A stretch of DNA of 64,000 nucleotides from Massilia solisilvae (GTDB lineage Bacteria > Pseudomonadota > Gammaproteobacteria > Burkholderiales > Burkholderiaceae_D): contig NZ_JANUGV010000006.1 of the NCBI RefSeq assembly GCF_024753215.1, forward strand, positions 186,001-250,000, in the 5' to 3' direction. The notes beneath the pieces are model-generated. The model did not search any database. It was not told the DNA's origin and saw only the letters and a program-made list of their open reading frames with translations. Both the position numbers and the translations under genes were made by a program. Of the stretch, positions 51,546-60,528 are shown piece by piece. Positions within the stretch are counted from its first letter, which is position 1. Each line of letters opens with the position of its first letter.

Positions 51546-53012
51546 TCAGTGCTTTTCTTCCTGGCGCTGCTGCTTGCGCGTGCTTTCCCACCCACCGCCG
51601 AGCGACAGGAACAGGTTCACCTGGTCCGTGGCCAGCTGCGTGTCGGACACTGCGACCGCGCTCTCGGCAACTGCCAGCGCCCGGTCCGCATCGAGCTTGG
51701 TGAGGAAGTCCGCGCGCCCGAACTGGTACAGCTTGTCCGCTTGACGGGCCGCCAGCGCGCTCTGGTCGCGCGAAGCCTTGAGCGCCGCATTGCGATCCAG
51801 CTCGCGCGCGTACACCGTCAGCGCGCTCTCGGTTTCGCGCAGCGCACCCAGCACCACGCTGTCGAACCGCGCGAGCGCGCCTTCGGTGCCGGCCCTGGCC
51901 TGCGCAATGTGCACGCGTGCCGGGCTGGTGGCCGGCAGGCTCCAGCGGATCAGGGGCCCCAGTGCATAGTGCCAGGTGTTCGCATCGCCCACGCCCGGGA
52001 TCATGCCGATGCTGCCGAACGACGCGCCCAGGTTGATGCTGGGGTAGAGTTCCGCCGTCGCCACGCCGATGCGGGCGGTGGCGCCAGCCAGCATGCGCTC
52101 GGCCTGGCGGATGTCCGGCCGCCGTCGCAGCAGCGCGGCGCCATCGCCGACGGGAATCGCCGAGGCCACGTGCGGCGGCACCTCGCACCTGGCCACCTCG
52201 GCGGGAAAGCTGGACGGCACCTCGCCGGTGAGCACCGCGAGCTTGTACAGCGCGGTGCGGCGCTGCGCTTGTAGCGGCGGCAGCGCCGCGCGCAGCTGCT
52301 CGAGCTGGGCGCGTGCGCGGCTGTTGTCCAGCGCGATGCCGCGTCCCTTCTTTACACGGTCGGCGGTGAGGTCGACGAATTGCTGCTGCAGGTCCACCGA
52401 ATGCTGCGCCACCTTGACCTGGTAGCCAGCCGAGCAAGCGTCCGCATACGCGCGCGCGGTCTCGGCGGCCACCGTCACATGCGCGATGTCGCTCGCCGCC
52501 TGCGCCGCTTCCTCGTCGGCCTGCGCCGCCTCGATGCCGCGCTTGATCTTGCCGAACAGGTCAAGCTGGTACGACACCTTCACCTCGCCCGAATACAGCC
52601 CGGTATCCGGCAGCACTTCGGGCAGGCCGAGCGACATGCCGGCGATGCGCCCGTAGGCCGGCGCCGCTTCCATCTCCACTTCGGGACGCTTCTTTTCCTC
52701 GACCTCTTCCAGCACCGCGTGCGAACGCTTCAGGTTGGCCGCCGCCATGCGCAGGTCCGCGTTGGCGGCGAACGCTTTCTCGATCAGTTTGTCGAGGGTG
52801 CTGTCGTGGTACAGCCGCCACCAGTCGGCCGGCAGCGGTTCGGACTTGAACGGCTGTTCCGCCGCGCCCATGAAAGGCGCGGCCGCGGCCGGCCGCTTGA
52901 CCACCGCCTCGTCCGGCACGTGGTAGTCCGGGCCGACCGTGGTGCAGGCGGCAAGCAGCGCCGCTGCGGCGGCCACTGCCGTTCGTGTCAGGCTGGATCG
53001 GTATGAAGTCAT
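51546..53012 (-). CDS. NodT-family outer-membrane efflux lipoprotein
   Basis: 488 residues. A lipoprotein signal has the lipobox LLAAC (Cys23) followed by TTVGPDY, the usual start of NodT/OprM channels. The rest has two outer-membrane-efflux repeats rich in coiled helices (ANADLRMAAANLKRSHAVLEEVEEKKRPEVE...; DRALAVAESAVAVSDTQLATDQVNLFLSLGGGW). It forms the TolC-like exit duct for the HlyD and FUSC components encoded upstream in the same operon. Confidence 0.95.
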   Translation of the reverse strand: MTSYRSSLTRTAVAAAAALLAACTTVGPDYHVPDEAVVKRPAAAAPFMGAAEQPFKSEPLPADWWRLYHDSTLDKLIEKAFAANADLRMAAANLKRSHAVLEEVEEKKRPEVEMEAAPAYGRIAGMSLGLPEVLPDTGLYSGEVKVSYQLDLFGKIKRGIEAAQADEEAAQAASDIAHVTVAAETARAYADACSAGYQVKVAQHSVDLQQQFVDLTADRVKKGRGIALDNSRARAQLEQLRAALPPLQAQRRTALYKLAVLTGEVPSSFPAEVARCEVPPHVASAIPVGDGAALLRRRPDIRQAERMLAGATARIGVATAELYPSINLGASFGSIGMIPGVGDANTWHYALGPLIRWSLPATSPARVHIAQARAGTEGALARFDSVVLGALRETESALTVYARELDRNAALKASRDQSALAARQADKLYQFGRADFLTKLDADRALAVAESAVAVSDTQLATDQVNLFLSLGGGWESTRKQQRQEEKH

Positions 53013-53018
53013 GTGTGC

Positions 53019-53936
53019 TTACTGCTTGTTCGGGGTGGAGGCCATCGCGTGCAGCGTGGGCCTGGCCGGCGGCAGCACCTGCACGGTGGCGGTCTGGCCG
53101 GCGACCAGGCGCACGTTCGCCGGCACGGCGTCGATCGCCACGCGTACCGGGATGCGCTGGGCAAGGCGCACCCAGTTGAAGGTCGGGTTCACGTTCGGCA
53201 GCAGGTTCGCGCCGGTGGTGCGGTCACGGTCGGCGATGCCCTCGGCGAAGCTTTCGACGTGGCCGGAAATCGTGTCGCGCGAACCCATGAGCGTCACGCG
53301 CACCGGGTCGCCCAGGTGTACACGCGGCAGCTTGGTCTCTTCAAAGTAGCCCTCGACGTAGAACGACTTGCGGTCCACCACGGCCATCACCGGGCGGCTG
53401 GCGGTCGCATAGCCGCCCACGCGCAGGTCCAGGTTGGTGACGAAGCCTTCCACGCTGGAGACCACACGCGTGCGCTCCAGGTTCAGCCGCGCCGTGTCGC
53501 GGTTCACTTCGGCCTGCGCCAGCGCGGCGCGCGCCTGGTCGGTGCGGGTCTGGCCCTGCTCGCGTGTCTCCTGCGAGACAAGGTCGTCCAGCTGCGTGTT
53601 GCGCTTGTTCTCGCGCTGCGCCTGCGCCAGCGCGGCCTGCGCCGCCTGCACCGTGGCATCGGCCTGGCGCAGCGCCAGTTCAAAGCGCGCGCGGTCGATC
53701 TCGAACAGCGGCTCGCCTGCCTTCACCACCTGGTTGTCGTGCACGTACACCTTGGTGACCGGGCCGGTCACGTCCGGCGCCACCTGCACCACGTATGCCT
53801 TTACGCGGCCGTCGCGGGTCCACGGATCGACCTCGTAATAGCGCCACAGCTGCGCCCCGGCGTACACCGCGCCGGCGGCGGCCAGCAAGGTAATCGCTAC
53901 CCGGCCCGCGGCCGGAAAGATGTTTTTCATGACCAT
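53019..53936 (-). CDS. HlyD-family periplasmic adaptor (AaeA/EmrA-like)
   Basis: 305 residues. One N-terminal membrane helix (GRVAITLLAAAGAVYAGAQLW), a biotinyl-lipoyl half motif VAPDVTGPVTKVYVHDNQVVKAGEPLFEID, a coiled hairpin (about 80-160), then VVSSVEGFVTNLDLRVGGYAT and a beta-barrel domain. It bridges the inner-membrane FUSC protein to the outer-membrane duct. It lies one base after the DUF1656 gene. Confidence 0.93.
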   Translation of the reverse strand: MVMKNIFPAAGRVAITLLAAAGAVYAGAQLWRYYEVDPWTRDGRVKAYVVQVAPDVTGPVTKVYVHDNQVVKAGEPLFEIDRARFELALRQADATVQAAQAALAQAQRENKRNTQLDDLVSQETREQGQTRTDQARAALAQAEVNRDTARLNLERTRVVSSVEGFVTNLDLRVGGYATASRPVMAVVDRKSFYVEGYFEETKLPRVHLGDPVRVTLMGSRDTISGHVESFAEGIADRDRTTGANLLPNVNPTFNWVRLAQRIPVRVAIDAVPANVRLVAGQTATVQVLPPARPTLHAMASTPNKQ

Positions 53937-53937
53937 G

Positions 53938-54144
53938 TCAAAACCAGTTGGATGCGAAAAAAGCGAGGCTGCCCAGCACGATGACGAACAGCGAAAGATC
54001 GAACAGCGCCGGGTGCCACACCAGGCGATAGAAACCCACGCGCCCGAGCACGCCCGCGAGCACGCGCGAGACCAGCAGCGCGGGCAGCATCAACAGCAGC
54101 AGCGGGGGCATGTACATGCCGAACAGGTTCACTTCGCCGATCAT
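53938..54144 (-). CDS. DUF1656 small membrane protein (AaeX-like)
   Basis: 68 residues with two hydrophobic segments. The opening MIGEVNLFGMYMPPLLLLM is the DUF1656/AaeX signature. Such proteins always accompany AaeA/AaeB-type pumps; their exact role is unknown. The ATG overlaps the FUSC stop (ATGA). Confidence 0.92.
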   Translation of the reverse strand: MIGEVNLFGMYMPPLLLLMLPALLVSRVLAGVLGRVGFYRLVWHPALFDLSLFVIVLGSLAFFASNWF

Positions 54145-56192
54145 CGGATTTCCTTTTCAATCACAGGTGAGCTCTGGTAGGGCGGGGCCTGCGGGAACAG
54201 GTCGCGCCGGATGCCGGCCAGCGCGGTCGCCGCGTCGCGCTGGCCCCTGGACGGCGGCGCCGCGCACACCGAGCGCAGCGCGTTGTCGAGCGACGCCAGC
54301 AGGCGCGCTTCGCCGTCTTCGTTCACGCGCGGGCGCGCCTCGAAATGCTGCGACAGGTGCTCCATCAGCGGCCACAACGCGGCCTGGCTGCGGCCCAGCT
54401 GCGCGCGCGCCTCGACCAGCTGCGTCATGTTCAGGCCGATGCGCAGGTCCACCAGCGCGTCGGCCGCCGGCAGGTCCTGCTGCTTGCCCGCCAGCGCCAG
54501 GCGCGGCGTGAGCAGCGCAATGCGGTCCACCATCCGGGCCGAGAACTCCGTCACCGACGGCGCGCGCTCGCCGCTGCCGATGCGCGCCAGCTCGCTCCAG
54601 CCGGCCTTGAGCAGGCGCCGTGCGGTAAAGCCTGCGCCCACGGTGCGAAACAGCTGCGTCACCAGCGCCGACAGCCAGATGCCCGCGAGCTGCGCCACCG
54701 TACTGTTCACGAAGCCGGTCATGTCCGCGTTCTGGGTGTCCACCAGCGCGAGCGTGCCGGCAATGCCGAACAAGAACGGCATCGCCTTGCCGAACGTGGC
54801 CGGGCGCGCGATCAGCACGCCGATCACCAAAAAGGCCGGAGCACAGGCGAGCATCAGCATCTCGAAGCTGTGCAGGGCAGGCAGGATCGCCAGCACGTAC
54901 AGCGCCGACACCGGCACCGACCACAGGGTGAAGCGCAAGAAGCTCTTGATGAACGGGACCGGGTCGTCCTGCGTCGAAAAGAAGCAGCACATCACGGCCG
55001 CGAACATCGGCACCACCGAACCGGACGGCCAGCCGGTGAGGATCCAGAACGCGCAGCCGGCCAGCACGCCGATCACCGCGCCCAGCGCGGACATCGCGGC
55101 CATGCCGTGGTCCAGGTGCAGCGCGGCCGAGCCGGCCGGGCGCACGTCGCGCGCGGCCGCCGGCAACTCGCCATGCGCGCCCGCGTCGATGTGGCCGCGC
55201 AGCGCCTGCACCGCCGCGCACTGGTCGATCAGCGCCCGCAGGCGCGCGGCCAGGTTCACCTCGACCAGCTCCTGCCAGCCGGAATGCGGACCGATCGCCG
55301 GCGTCAGCGCGTCGATCTGCGCGCGCAGCGCCACCTCGCGGCCGGGCTCGGCCTGGCCGCGGTGGGCGCCGGTCCATGTGCGGATATCGTCGAGCAGCGC
55401 GTTCCAGCGCAGCGACACGCCCCCCGCGCCGAGCTCGCGCAGCGCCAGCAAGCGATCCTCGATGGCGGACAGCAGCGGCACCATGGTCGCCAGGCGGTCC
55501 TGCAGCGCGTGGATCGCATTCGACGTCCAGCGCAGGTGCGAGGTGTCGAACGGCAGATGGGTGGACATCATGCGCAGCTCGGTGATGTCGGCGGCCAGCT
55601 TGCGCCGGTCCTGCGCGCTGCGCTCGTCGCCGTTGGGAGAGAGCGCGTCCGAGATCCAGTGCTGCGCGTCGCGCAGCGCGTGGTCCAGGCGCGACAGCAG
55701 CACCGGCGCAAAGCTCTGCGGGAACACCAGCGTGTGGATCAGCGTGGCGCAACCCAGGCCCAGCAGGATTTCCTCGACCCGCGCCAGGCCCACGTCGAAG
55801 ATCGTCTCCGGCCGGTCCACCGCCGGGAACGCGATCAGCGCGCAGGTGTACCCGGCCAGCATCACCACGTACGAGCGTGGCGTGCGGTCCAGCAGCGAGA
55901 TGTACAGGCACCCCGCCACCCACAGCGCAATGCCAAGCGACAGCAGCTCGGGCGAATCGACCAGGTTCGGCACCAGCACCACCGCGCCGAGCGCGCCCAG
56001 AAAGGTGCCGGCCAGGCGAAAAATCGCTTTCGATCGCGTGGGCCCGGCGAACGGCGCGGACACGATATACGCGGTCATCATCGACCAGAACGGGCGCGGC
56101 AGGCCGATACGCATCGACACGTACAGCGCAAGCATCGAGGCGGCGAAGCTTTTGACGGAAAAGAGCGCCTCTTGAAGGGTGGGCGCCCTCAC
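54141..56192 (-). CDS. FUSC-family inner-membrane transporter (AaeB-like)
   Basis: 683 residues from a GTG at 56192 that overlaps the MarR stop (GTGA); the longer frame runs inside the MarR gene and is a shadow. Two halves each contain about five membrane helices (about 12-165 and about 350-510), separated and followed by helical cytoplasmic regions. This is the FUSC/p-hydroxybenzoic acid efflux layout (E. coli AaeB 655 residues). It probably exports aromatic acids or related toxic compounds. Confidence 0.93.
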   Translation of the reverse strand: MRAPTLQEALFSVKSFAASMLALYVSMRIGLPRPFWSMMTAYIVSAPFAGPTRSKAIFRLAGTFLGALGAVVLVPNLVDSPELLSLGIALWVAGCLYISLLDRTPRSYVVMLAGYTCALIAFPAVDRPETIFDVGLARVEEILLGLGCATLIHTLVFPQSFAPVLLSRLDHALRDAQHWISDALSPNGDERSAQDRRKLAADITELRMMSTHLPFDTSHLRWTSNAIHALQDRLATMVPLLSAIEDRLLALRELGAGGVSLRWNALLDDIRTWTGAHRGQAEPGREVALRAQIDALTPAIGPHSGWQELVEVNLAARLRALIDQCAAVQALRGHIDAGAHGELPAAARDVRPAGSAALHLDHGMAAMSALGAVIGVLAGCAFWILTGWPSGSVVPMFAAVMCCFFSTQDDPVPFIKSFLRFTLWSVPVSALYVLAILPALHSFEMLMLACAPAFLVIGVLIARPATFGKAMPFLFGIAGTLALVDTQNADMTGFVNSTVAQLAGIWLSALVTQLFRTVGAGFTARRLLKAGWSELARIGSGERAPSVTEFSARMVDRIALLTPRLALAGKQQDLPAADALVDLRIGLNMTQLVEARAQLGRSQAALWPLMEHLSQHFEARPRVNEDGEARLLASLDNALRSVCAAPPSRGQRDAATALAGIRRDLFPQAPPYQSSPVIEKEIR

Positions 56193-56656
56193 GCGGCCTT
56201 GCGCCCGCAGGCGTGGTGGGTGGCGATGGCGGCCGACAGGCCGTGCAGCACGCGCAGGCAGGCTTGCACGTCCTCCTCGGCCACGCCGGCGAACAGCTGG
56301 CGGCGGAACGGCACCAGCGCCTCTTCCATCGCGGCGGCGCGGCGCTTGCCTTCCTCGGTGAGGTGCAGCGTCTTGGCCCGGCGGTCGTGCGCATCTTCGC
56401 GGCGCTCGACCAGGCCGCTGTCGACCAGCTGGTCGGTCACGCGCACCAGCGACGGCGCCTCGACCCCCAGCAAGTCGGCCAGCACGCCGCAGCGCACGCC
56501 TTCGCCCATGCGGCCCATCAGCAGCACCGGCAGCCCGGTCGCCTGCGACAGGCTGTATTCGGCCGCCACCTTGTCGACGGCGGCGCGGTAGGCGCGCGCG
56601 ACCGGCCCCAGGGAAGAGGCGAGGGTCATCAGGCTCTGGTCGTAAGGAGTCGGCAT
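56189..56656 (-). CDS. MarR-family transcriptional regulator
   Basis: 155 residues. A winged HTH is seen in CGVLADLLGVEAPSLVRVTDQLVDSGLVERREDAHDRRAKTLHLTEEGKRR, where the wing carries the DxRxK signature. It leads the operon MarR, FUSC, DUF1656, HlyD, NodT, with each start coupled to or within a few bases of the previous stop. It is therefore the likely self-acting repressor of the pump, released by aromatic ligands. Confidence 0.95.
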   Translation of the reverse strand: MPTPYDQSLMTLASSLGPVARAYRAAVDKVAAEYSLSQATGLPVLLMGRMGEGVRCGVLADLLGVEAPSLVRVTDQLVDSGLVERREDAHDRRAKTLHLTEEGKRRAAAMEEALVPFRRQLFAGVAEEDVQACLRVLHGLSAAIATHHACGRKAA

Positions 56657-56990
56657 CCGCGATCGTCAATATTCGTTAGAGTTCGAAAGTTTAGCATCCT
56701 AAGTAATTTCCCTCAAGTAGGACTTATCCTACGTCAAGGATGGCAGTGATATACTGGCAAGTTTTTTTGACGCGAAACGCGCTCTGCAAATAGAAAAAAT
56801 ATGCCGTTTGAATGCCCATTCGGCATATTTCATGCTCGCCGGGTTTTTTGTAACGACGTCCTGAAAGAATATGCCAGAAACGTTTCTTTCGTGATATTGT
56901 CACCGCCAGTTCTCCCATCCATCTAATCTATCGGGTCGGCCCCGATAATTGCGGCAAGGTAGCGAGCGCGTTGTGCGATAGGACAGGCAG
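56657..56990. promoter_or_regulatory. Divergent control region, MarR efflux operon / eCIS operon
   Basis: 334 bp, clearly AT-richer than the genes on both sides. It has TAAGTAATTTCCC-type sequence near the MarR start, a large inverted repeat at 56797-56830, a third AATATGCC copy at 56868-56875, a perfect palindrome GAAACGTTTC at 56877-56886, and GTGATATTGTCAC at 56889-56901. No convincing protein is encoded; a 64-codon minus frame covering much of it has no recognisable features and spans the repeats. Confidence 0.6.
56797..56830. promoter_or_regulatory. Nested inverted repeat upstream of the eCIS operon
   Basis: Outer arms AAATATGCCG (56797-56806) and CGGCATATTT (56821-56830) are perfect. 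Inside them GAATG/CATTC (56810-56821) forms a second hairpin. A GGGTTTTTTG run follows at 56841-56850, so it could act as a terminator of a short plus-strand transcript. The repeated AATATGCC word also suits an operator. Confidence 0.6.
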
Positions 56991-57557
56991 ATGATTGATG
57001 TGTCGTTGGGCTACGTCAGGAAGGTTCTGGACCAATATCTGGTGTCTTATCTGGACGCCGCCCCGGGCATCGTCGTGATGGATAACCTGTCGGGTTCGGA
57101 TTCGCCCGAACCGCAAAAGAATCGCAACCGGGTGGTGCTGACGCTGGTGAATCTCGAGTACGAGACCAACAAGCAATTCTCCGGCGGCACCCGCCGCGAG
57201 GGCGACCGCTCGATCCAGGTCAATCCGGCCGTTCGTTTTAATCTCGATATTCTCGTTTCCGCGAATTTCGACGATTATGGGGAATCACTTAAATTCCTGA
57301 GTGCGGTAATCGGCTATTTCCAGGAAAATCTCGCTTTTACCCGATCCTCCAATCCGGAAATGCCGGAGGGGATTTCGGCGCTGAAGTTCGAGATTGAAAA
57401 TTCCCCGTCCGAGAAAATGCACAACCTGTGGACCGCCCTCGGCACCAGCTACGTGCCGTCGATCGTCTACAAGATCAGGCACGTCAGCATGCAATCCGGC
57501 CAGGTCAAGGGCAGTGTTCCCTCGGTGCAGGACTATACCGCCTCGTCGCAGCCATGA
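56991..57557 (+). CDS. eCIS tail-terminator/cap protein, Pvc16/Afp16-like (DUF4255)
   Basis: 188 residues. The N-terminal two thirds match Pvc16_N/DUF4255: IDVSLGYVRKVLDQYLVSYL, NRVVLTLVNLEYETNKQ and NLDILVSANFDDYGESLKFLSAVIGYFQ. In the Afp and PVC particles this protein caps the tube and sheath end and sets particle length. It opens the operon of injection-system genes. The next start overlaps its stop (ATGA). Confidence 0.9.
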   Translation: MIDVSLGYVRKVLDQYLVSYLDAAPGIVVMDNLSGSDSPEPQKNRNRVVLTLVNLEYETNKQFSGGTRREGDRSIQVNPAVRFNLDILVSANFDDYGESLKFLSAVIGYFQENLAFTRSSNPEMPEGISALKFEIENSPSEKMHNLWTALGTSYVPSIVYKIRHVSMQSGQVKGSVPSVQDYTASSQP

Positions 57558-58369
57558 CCGCCTGCCTCTTCCAGCTCAAGATATCGCATGGCTATTTTGC
57601 CAGCGGCATGCTGGAGGGCTGGACATTGGCGCCGGACCCGGCCACCCGGGCGATCCTCCAGCGCTACGGCCTGGTGCCGGGCCTGCGCGACGGGGTGTTT
57701 GCGCTGACCACGTTCCAATCGGACCCCGTGGCGCTGGTGCGCTTCCTGAACGACCAGCTGGACGGGGCGCCGCTGGTGTTCTGGCTCGGTTGCGACCAGC
57801 AGCAATTCCTCACCGTGACCGAGCTGCCGCTCGACTGGGCCGGCCAACTCGACCTGAGCAGCAAATCCTGCACGCACGAGGCGGGCGAATGGCGTCTTGC
57901 ACCCGTACCCGGAGCGCGTACCGTCCAGCGCGATGGCGTGGCGGGGGTGCTGTCGGTGTACATGGACGACCTGCTGGCGATGGGCGGCCAGGACGTCGTG
58001 TTCAGCGCCGGGTTCGCCGCTCGCCAGGTCCATTGGGTGTATTACCTGGTCAATCGCGGCCAGACTCGCCTGGACGATCCCGCGATCGGCAAAAACGGCT
58101 TTGTTTTCGCCGGCCCGCAGCCCGCAATATTGCCCGACGGCGAAAAGGCGATGTGTTTTGATTCAGGCGATACCGCTTTCCCCTTGCAGCAAAAGCCGAC
58201 GGTCATGTTCGATTTGGTGGCAAAGCCCCCCGGGATTTCAGTGGATAACGGCGACAACGCGGAATATTGCGTAATAAAGGGATTGCCGGTCCCGGGCGGA
58301 AACCAGCTGGAAGTGCGAAAAGGCGGCAGTGCCCCGTACGTTTTTTGTGCGATGCATGTTTATTTGTAG
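57554..58369 (+). CDS. Unrecognised protein embedded in the eCIS operon
   Basis: 271 residues, coupled to the Pvc16-like gene by ATGA overlap and 54 bp before the sheath gene. No signal peptide or membrane segment. It begins CLFQLKISHGYFASGMLEGWTLAPDP and has VYYLVNRGQTRLDDPAIGKNGFVF in its second half. It ends VFCAMHVYL, mostly beta by appearance. I cannot assign a family. Its fixed place between cap and sheath suggests a structural or assembly role, or a surface/adaptor component. Confidence 0.8.
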   Translation: MTACLFQLKISHGYFASGMLEGWTLAPDPATRAILQRYGLVPGLRDGVFALTTFQSDPVALVRFLNDQLDGAPLVFWLGCDQQQFLTVTELPLDWAGQLDLSSKSCTHEAGEWRLAPVPGARTVQRDGVAGVLSVYMDDLLAMGGQDVVFSAGFAARQVHWVYYLVNRGQTRLDDPAIGKNGFVFAGPQPAILPDGEKAMCFDSGDTAFPLQQKPTVMFDLVAKPPGISVDNGDNAEYCVIKGLPVPGGNQLEVRKGGSAPYVFCAMHVYL

Positions 58370-58423
58370 GCGGATTAGCAGACGGGAATAAGAAATTAAT
58401 ATCTAACCAAAACAGGGTGATCG

Positions 58424-60001
58424 ATGGCTACCTATGCAACTCCCGGAGTTTATATTAACGAGGTTAATGCCTTTCCCAATTCAGTCGTGCCGATAGCCAC
58501 GGCGGTTCCGGCTTTTATCGGCTATACCCCGAAGGCTGAATACCAGGGAAAATCATTACGCAATAAACCGCAGAAGATCACCTCATTCGCCGATTTCCAG
58601 GCGATGTTCATGCTGGATAATCCGCCACCCCCGGCCGATCCTGCCCGGCAATACAGCCCCGAGTATTACCTGGTGGCGCAGGCCCAGGAGCCCGCGGTCG
58701 GCAATTACATGACGATCAACGGGCAGTATTACTCGGTCCTGCCCGACCCCAACACGATTTATCACCTTTACAACAGCATCCGCCTGTTCTTCCAGAACGG
58801 CGGCGGCGACGCCTACATCGTCTCGGTCGGGGGTTACGGCGCGGCCAGCAAGAAGCCGCTGACCGATCCCACCGCCCGCCCGGTCAACCCCAACGTGCAG
58901 CTGGCCGACCTGCAGCGCGGCCTGGCCCTGCTGAAGAACGAGCAGGAGCCGACGATGTACATCTGCCCGGAAGCGACTTTGCTCGCGCCGGCGGACAACC
59001 AGACGCTGATGCAGGGCATGCTGCTGCAGGCCGAAGAGATGCAGACGGCCGTCTGCCTGTTCGACGTGATCGGGGGCGCCAACCCGGACCCGATCATGTA
59101 CACCCAGGACATCGAGAACTTCCGCAACAGCACCGGCAACAACGGCCTGAAGTTCGGCACCTGCTATTACCCCTTCATCGGCACGACCATCATGCAGTCG
59201 TCCGATATCGACTTCACCAACCTGTTCGGCGGTGACACCAAGCAGCTGGCGGCCTTCATCAATCCGCCCTCCGCGCCCAACGCCGACGTGGCCACGATCC
59301 TGGGGCAGATCCAGAATCCGCCGGCCAACCCGCTTTCCAACAGCCAGCTGCAGGCGGCGCTGCTGACCGCCAGCCAGACCTACTCGCAGATCATCAAGCA
59401 TGTGCTCGAGACCGCCAACCTGCTGCCGCCCAGCGGCGCCATGGCGGGGGTGTACGCGGTCAATGACAACCAGAACGGCGTGTGGAACGCCCCGGCCAAC
59501 ACCAGCATCGTGGGCGCGGTGAGCCTGCCGATCCGGCTCACCGACACCCAGCAGGAAAACCTGAACATCGACGCCGTCTCCGGCAAGTCGGTCAATGCGA
59601 TCCGCTTCTTCAACGGCCAGGGCATCCTGGTCTGGGGCGCGCGCACGTTGGACGGCAACAGCCAGGACTGGCGCTATGTCTCGGTGCGCCGGACCATGAC
59701 CTTCATCGAACAGTCGGTCAAGCTGGCCGCGCGCGCCTACGTGTTCGAGCCGAACAACGCCAATACCTGGGCCGCGGTCAAGAGCATGATCAGCAGCTTC
59801 CTGACCACGGTGTGGAAGGAGGGCGGGCTGCAGGGCGCTTCCCCGGCCGATGCCTTCCAGGTGTCGGTTGGCCTGGGCAGCACGATGACGGCCGACGACC
59901 TGCTCGACGGCTACATGCGGGTGACGGTGCTGGTGGCGGTGGTGAGGCCGGCCGAATTCCTGGTCCTCACCTTCCAACAGCAGCAAGCCAAATCCGGCTG
60001 A
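58424..60001 (+). CDS. eCIS contractile sheath protein (Pvc2-4/Afp2-4-like)
   Basis: 525 residues. The opening YATPGVYINEVNAFPNSVVPIATAVPAFIGYT is the hallmark of phage-tail-type sheath proteins. The C-terminal sheath domain (SLPIRLTDTQQENLNIDAVSGKSVNAIRFFNGQGILVWGARTL...RYVSVRRTMTFIEQSVKLAARAYVFEPNN) is equally typical. A middle insertion of about 200 residues is variable. Only one sheath gene occurs in the window, whereas PVC and Afp carry three. AGGGTG precedes the ATG. Confidence 0.96.
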   Translation: MATYATPGVYINEVNAFPNSVVPIATAVPAFIGYTPKAEYQGKSLRNKPQKITSFADFQAMFMLDNPPPPADPARQYSPEYYLVAQAQEPAVGNYMTINGQYYSVLPDPNTIYHLYNSIRLFFQNGGGDAYIVSVGGYGAASKKPLTDPTARPVNPNVQLADLQRGLALLKNEQEPTMYICPEATLLAPADNQTLMQGMLLQAEEMQTAVCLFDVIGGANPDPIMYTQDIENFRNSTGNNGLKFGTCYYPFIGTTIMQSSDIDFTNLFGGDTKQLAAFINPPSAPNADVATILGQIQNPPANPLSNSQLQAALLTASQTYSQIIKHVLETANLLPPSGAMAGVYAVNDNQNGVWNAPANTSIVGAVSLPIRLTDTQQENLNIDAVSGKSVNAIRFFNGQGILVWGARTLDGNSQDWRYVSVRRTMTFIEQSVKLAARAYVFEPNNANTWAAVKSMISSFLTTVWKEGGLQGASPADAFQVSVGLGSTMTADDLLDGYMRVTVLVAVVRPAEFLVLTFQQQQAKSG

Positions 60002-60060
60002 TCCGGCCCGATCCGGCGTTCCCATTGAATCCGTAGAACCCTATAGCTGAGAGGACCACC

Positions 60061-60528
60061 ATGGCAGATGATGGAAGCAAGGAAGGCGCAACCTGGCCGA
60101 TGCCCAAATTCCGTTTCGAAGTCGACTTCGGAACGCAGCTGAAACAGATCGCATTCCAGGAAGTGTCGGGAATGGACAAGGAAGTGCAGGTCATCGAATA
60201 CCGGCACAGCAACAACCCGCTGTTCTCGACGATCAAGATGCCGGGCATCGCGAAATACGGCAACGTCACCATGAAACGGGGCGTGTTCGTCAACGACAAC
60301 ACGTTCTGGAAGTGGATGGACGAAATCAAGATGAACGTGGTCGCGCGCCGCACCGTCCTGATCAAGTTGCTGGACGAGGCGGGCGAGGTGACCATGCAGT
60401 GGCAGCTGAACAATGCGTGGCCGACCAAGATCACCGGCACCGACCTCAAGTCGGACGGCAACGAGGTCGCCGTGGACACGATCGAAATCGCGCATGAACA
60501 GCTGATCATCACGAATGGCAAGTCCTGA
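60061..60528 (+). CDS. eCIS inner-tube protein (Pvc1/Afp1-like, gp19 fold)
   Basis: 155 residues with GAGAGGA before the ATG. Phage T4 gp19-type tube signature: MPKFRFEVDFGTQLKQIAFQEVSGMDKEVQVIEYRHSNN, KYGNVTMKRGVF and NAWPTKITGTDLKSDGNEVAVDTIEIAHE. It stacks as hexamers to form the tube that carries cargo. It overlaps the next tube gene by 14 bases. Confidence 0.95.
   Translation: MADDGSKEGATWPMPKFRFEVDFGTQLKQIAFQEVSGMDKEVQVIEYRHSNNPLFSTIKMPGIAKYGNVTMKRGVFVNDNTFWKWMDEIKMNVVARRTVLIKLLDEAGEVTMQWQLNNAWPTKITGTDLKSDGNEVAVDTIEIAHEQLIITNGKS

Noticed and set aside
56193..56669. An N-terminal extension of the FUSC transporter to 842 residues
   Set aside because: The extra part is a frame inside the MarR gene and is not membrane-like. 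The GTG at 56192 overlaps the MarR stop and gives an AaeB-like length.
56724..56918. A 64-codon minus-strand frame in the gap before the eCIS operon
   Set aside because: It spans the inverted repeats, has no ribosome site and no recognisable sequence; the region is better read as regulatory DNA.
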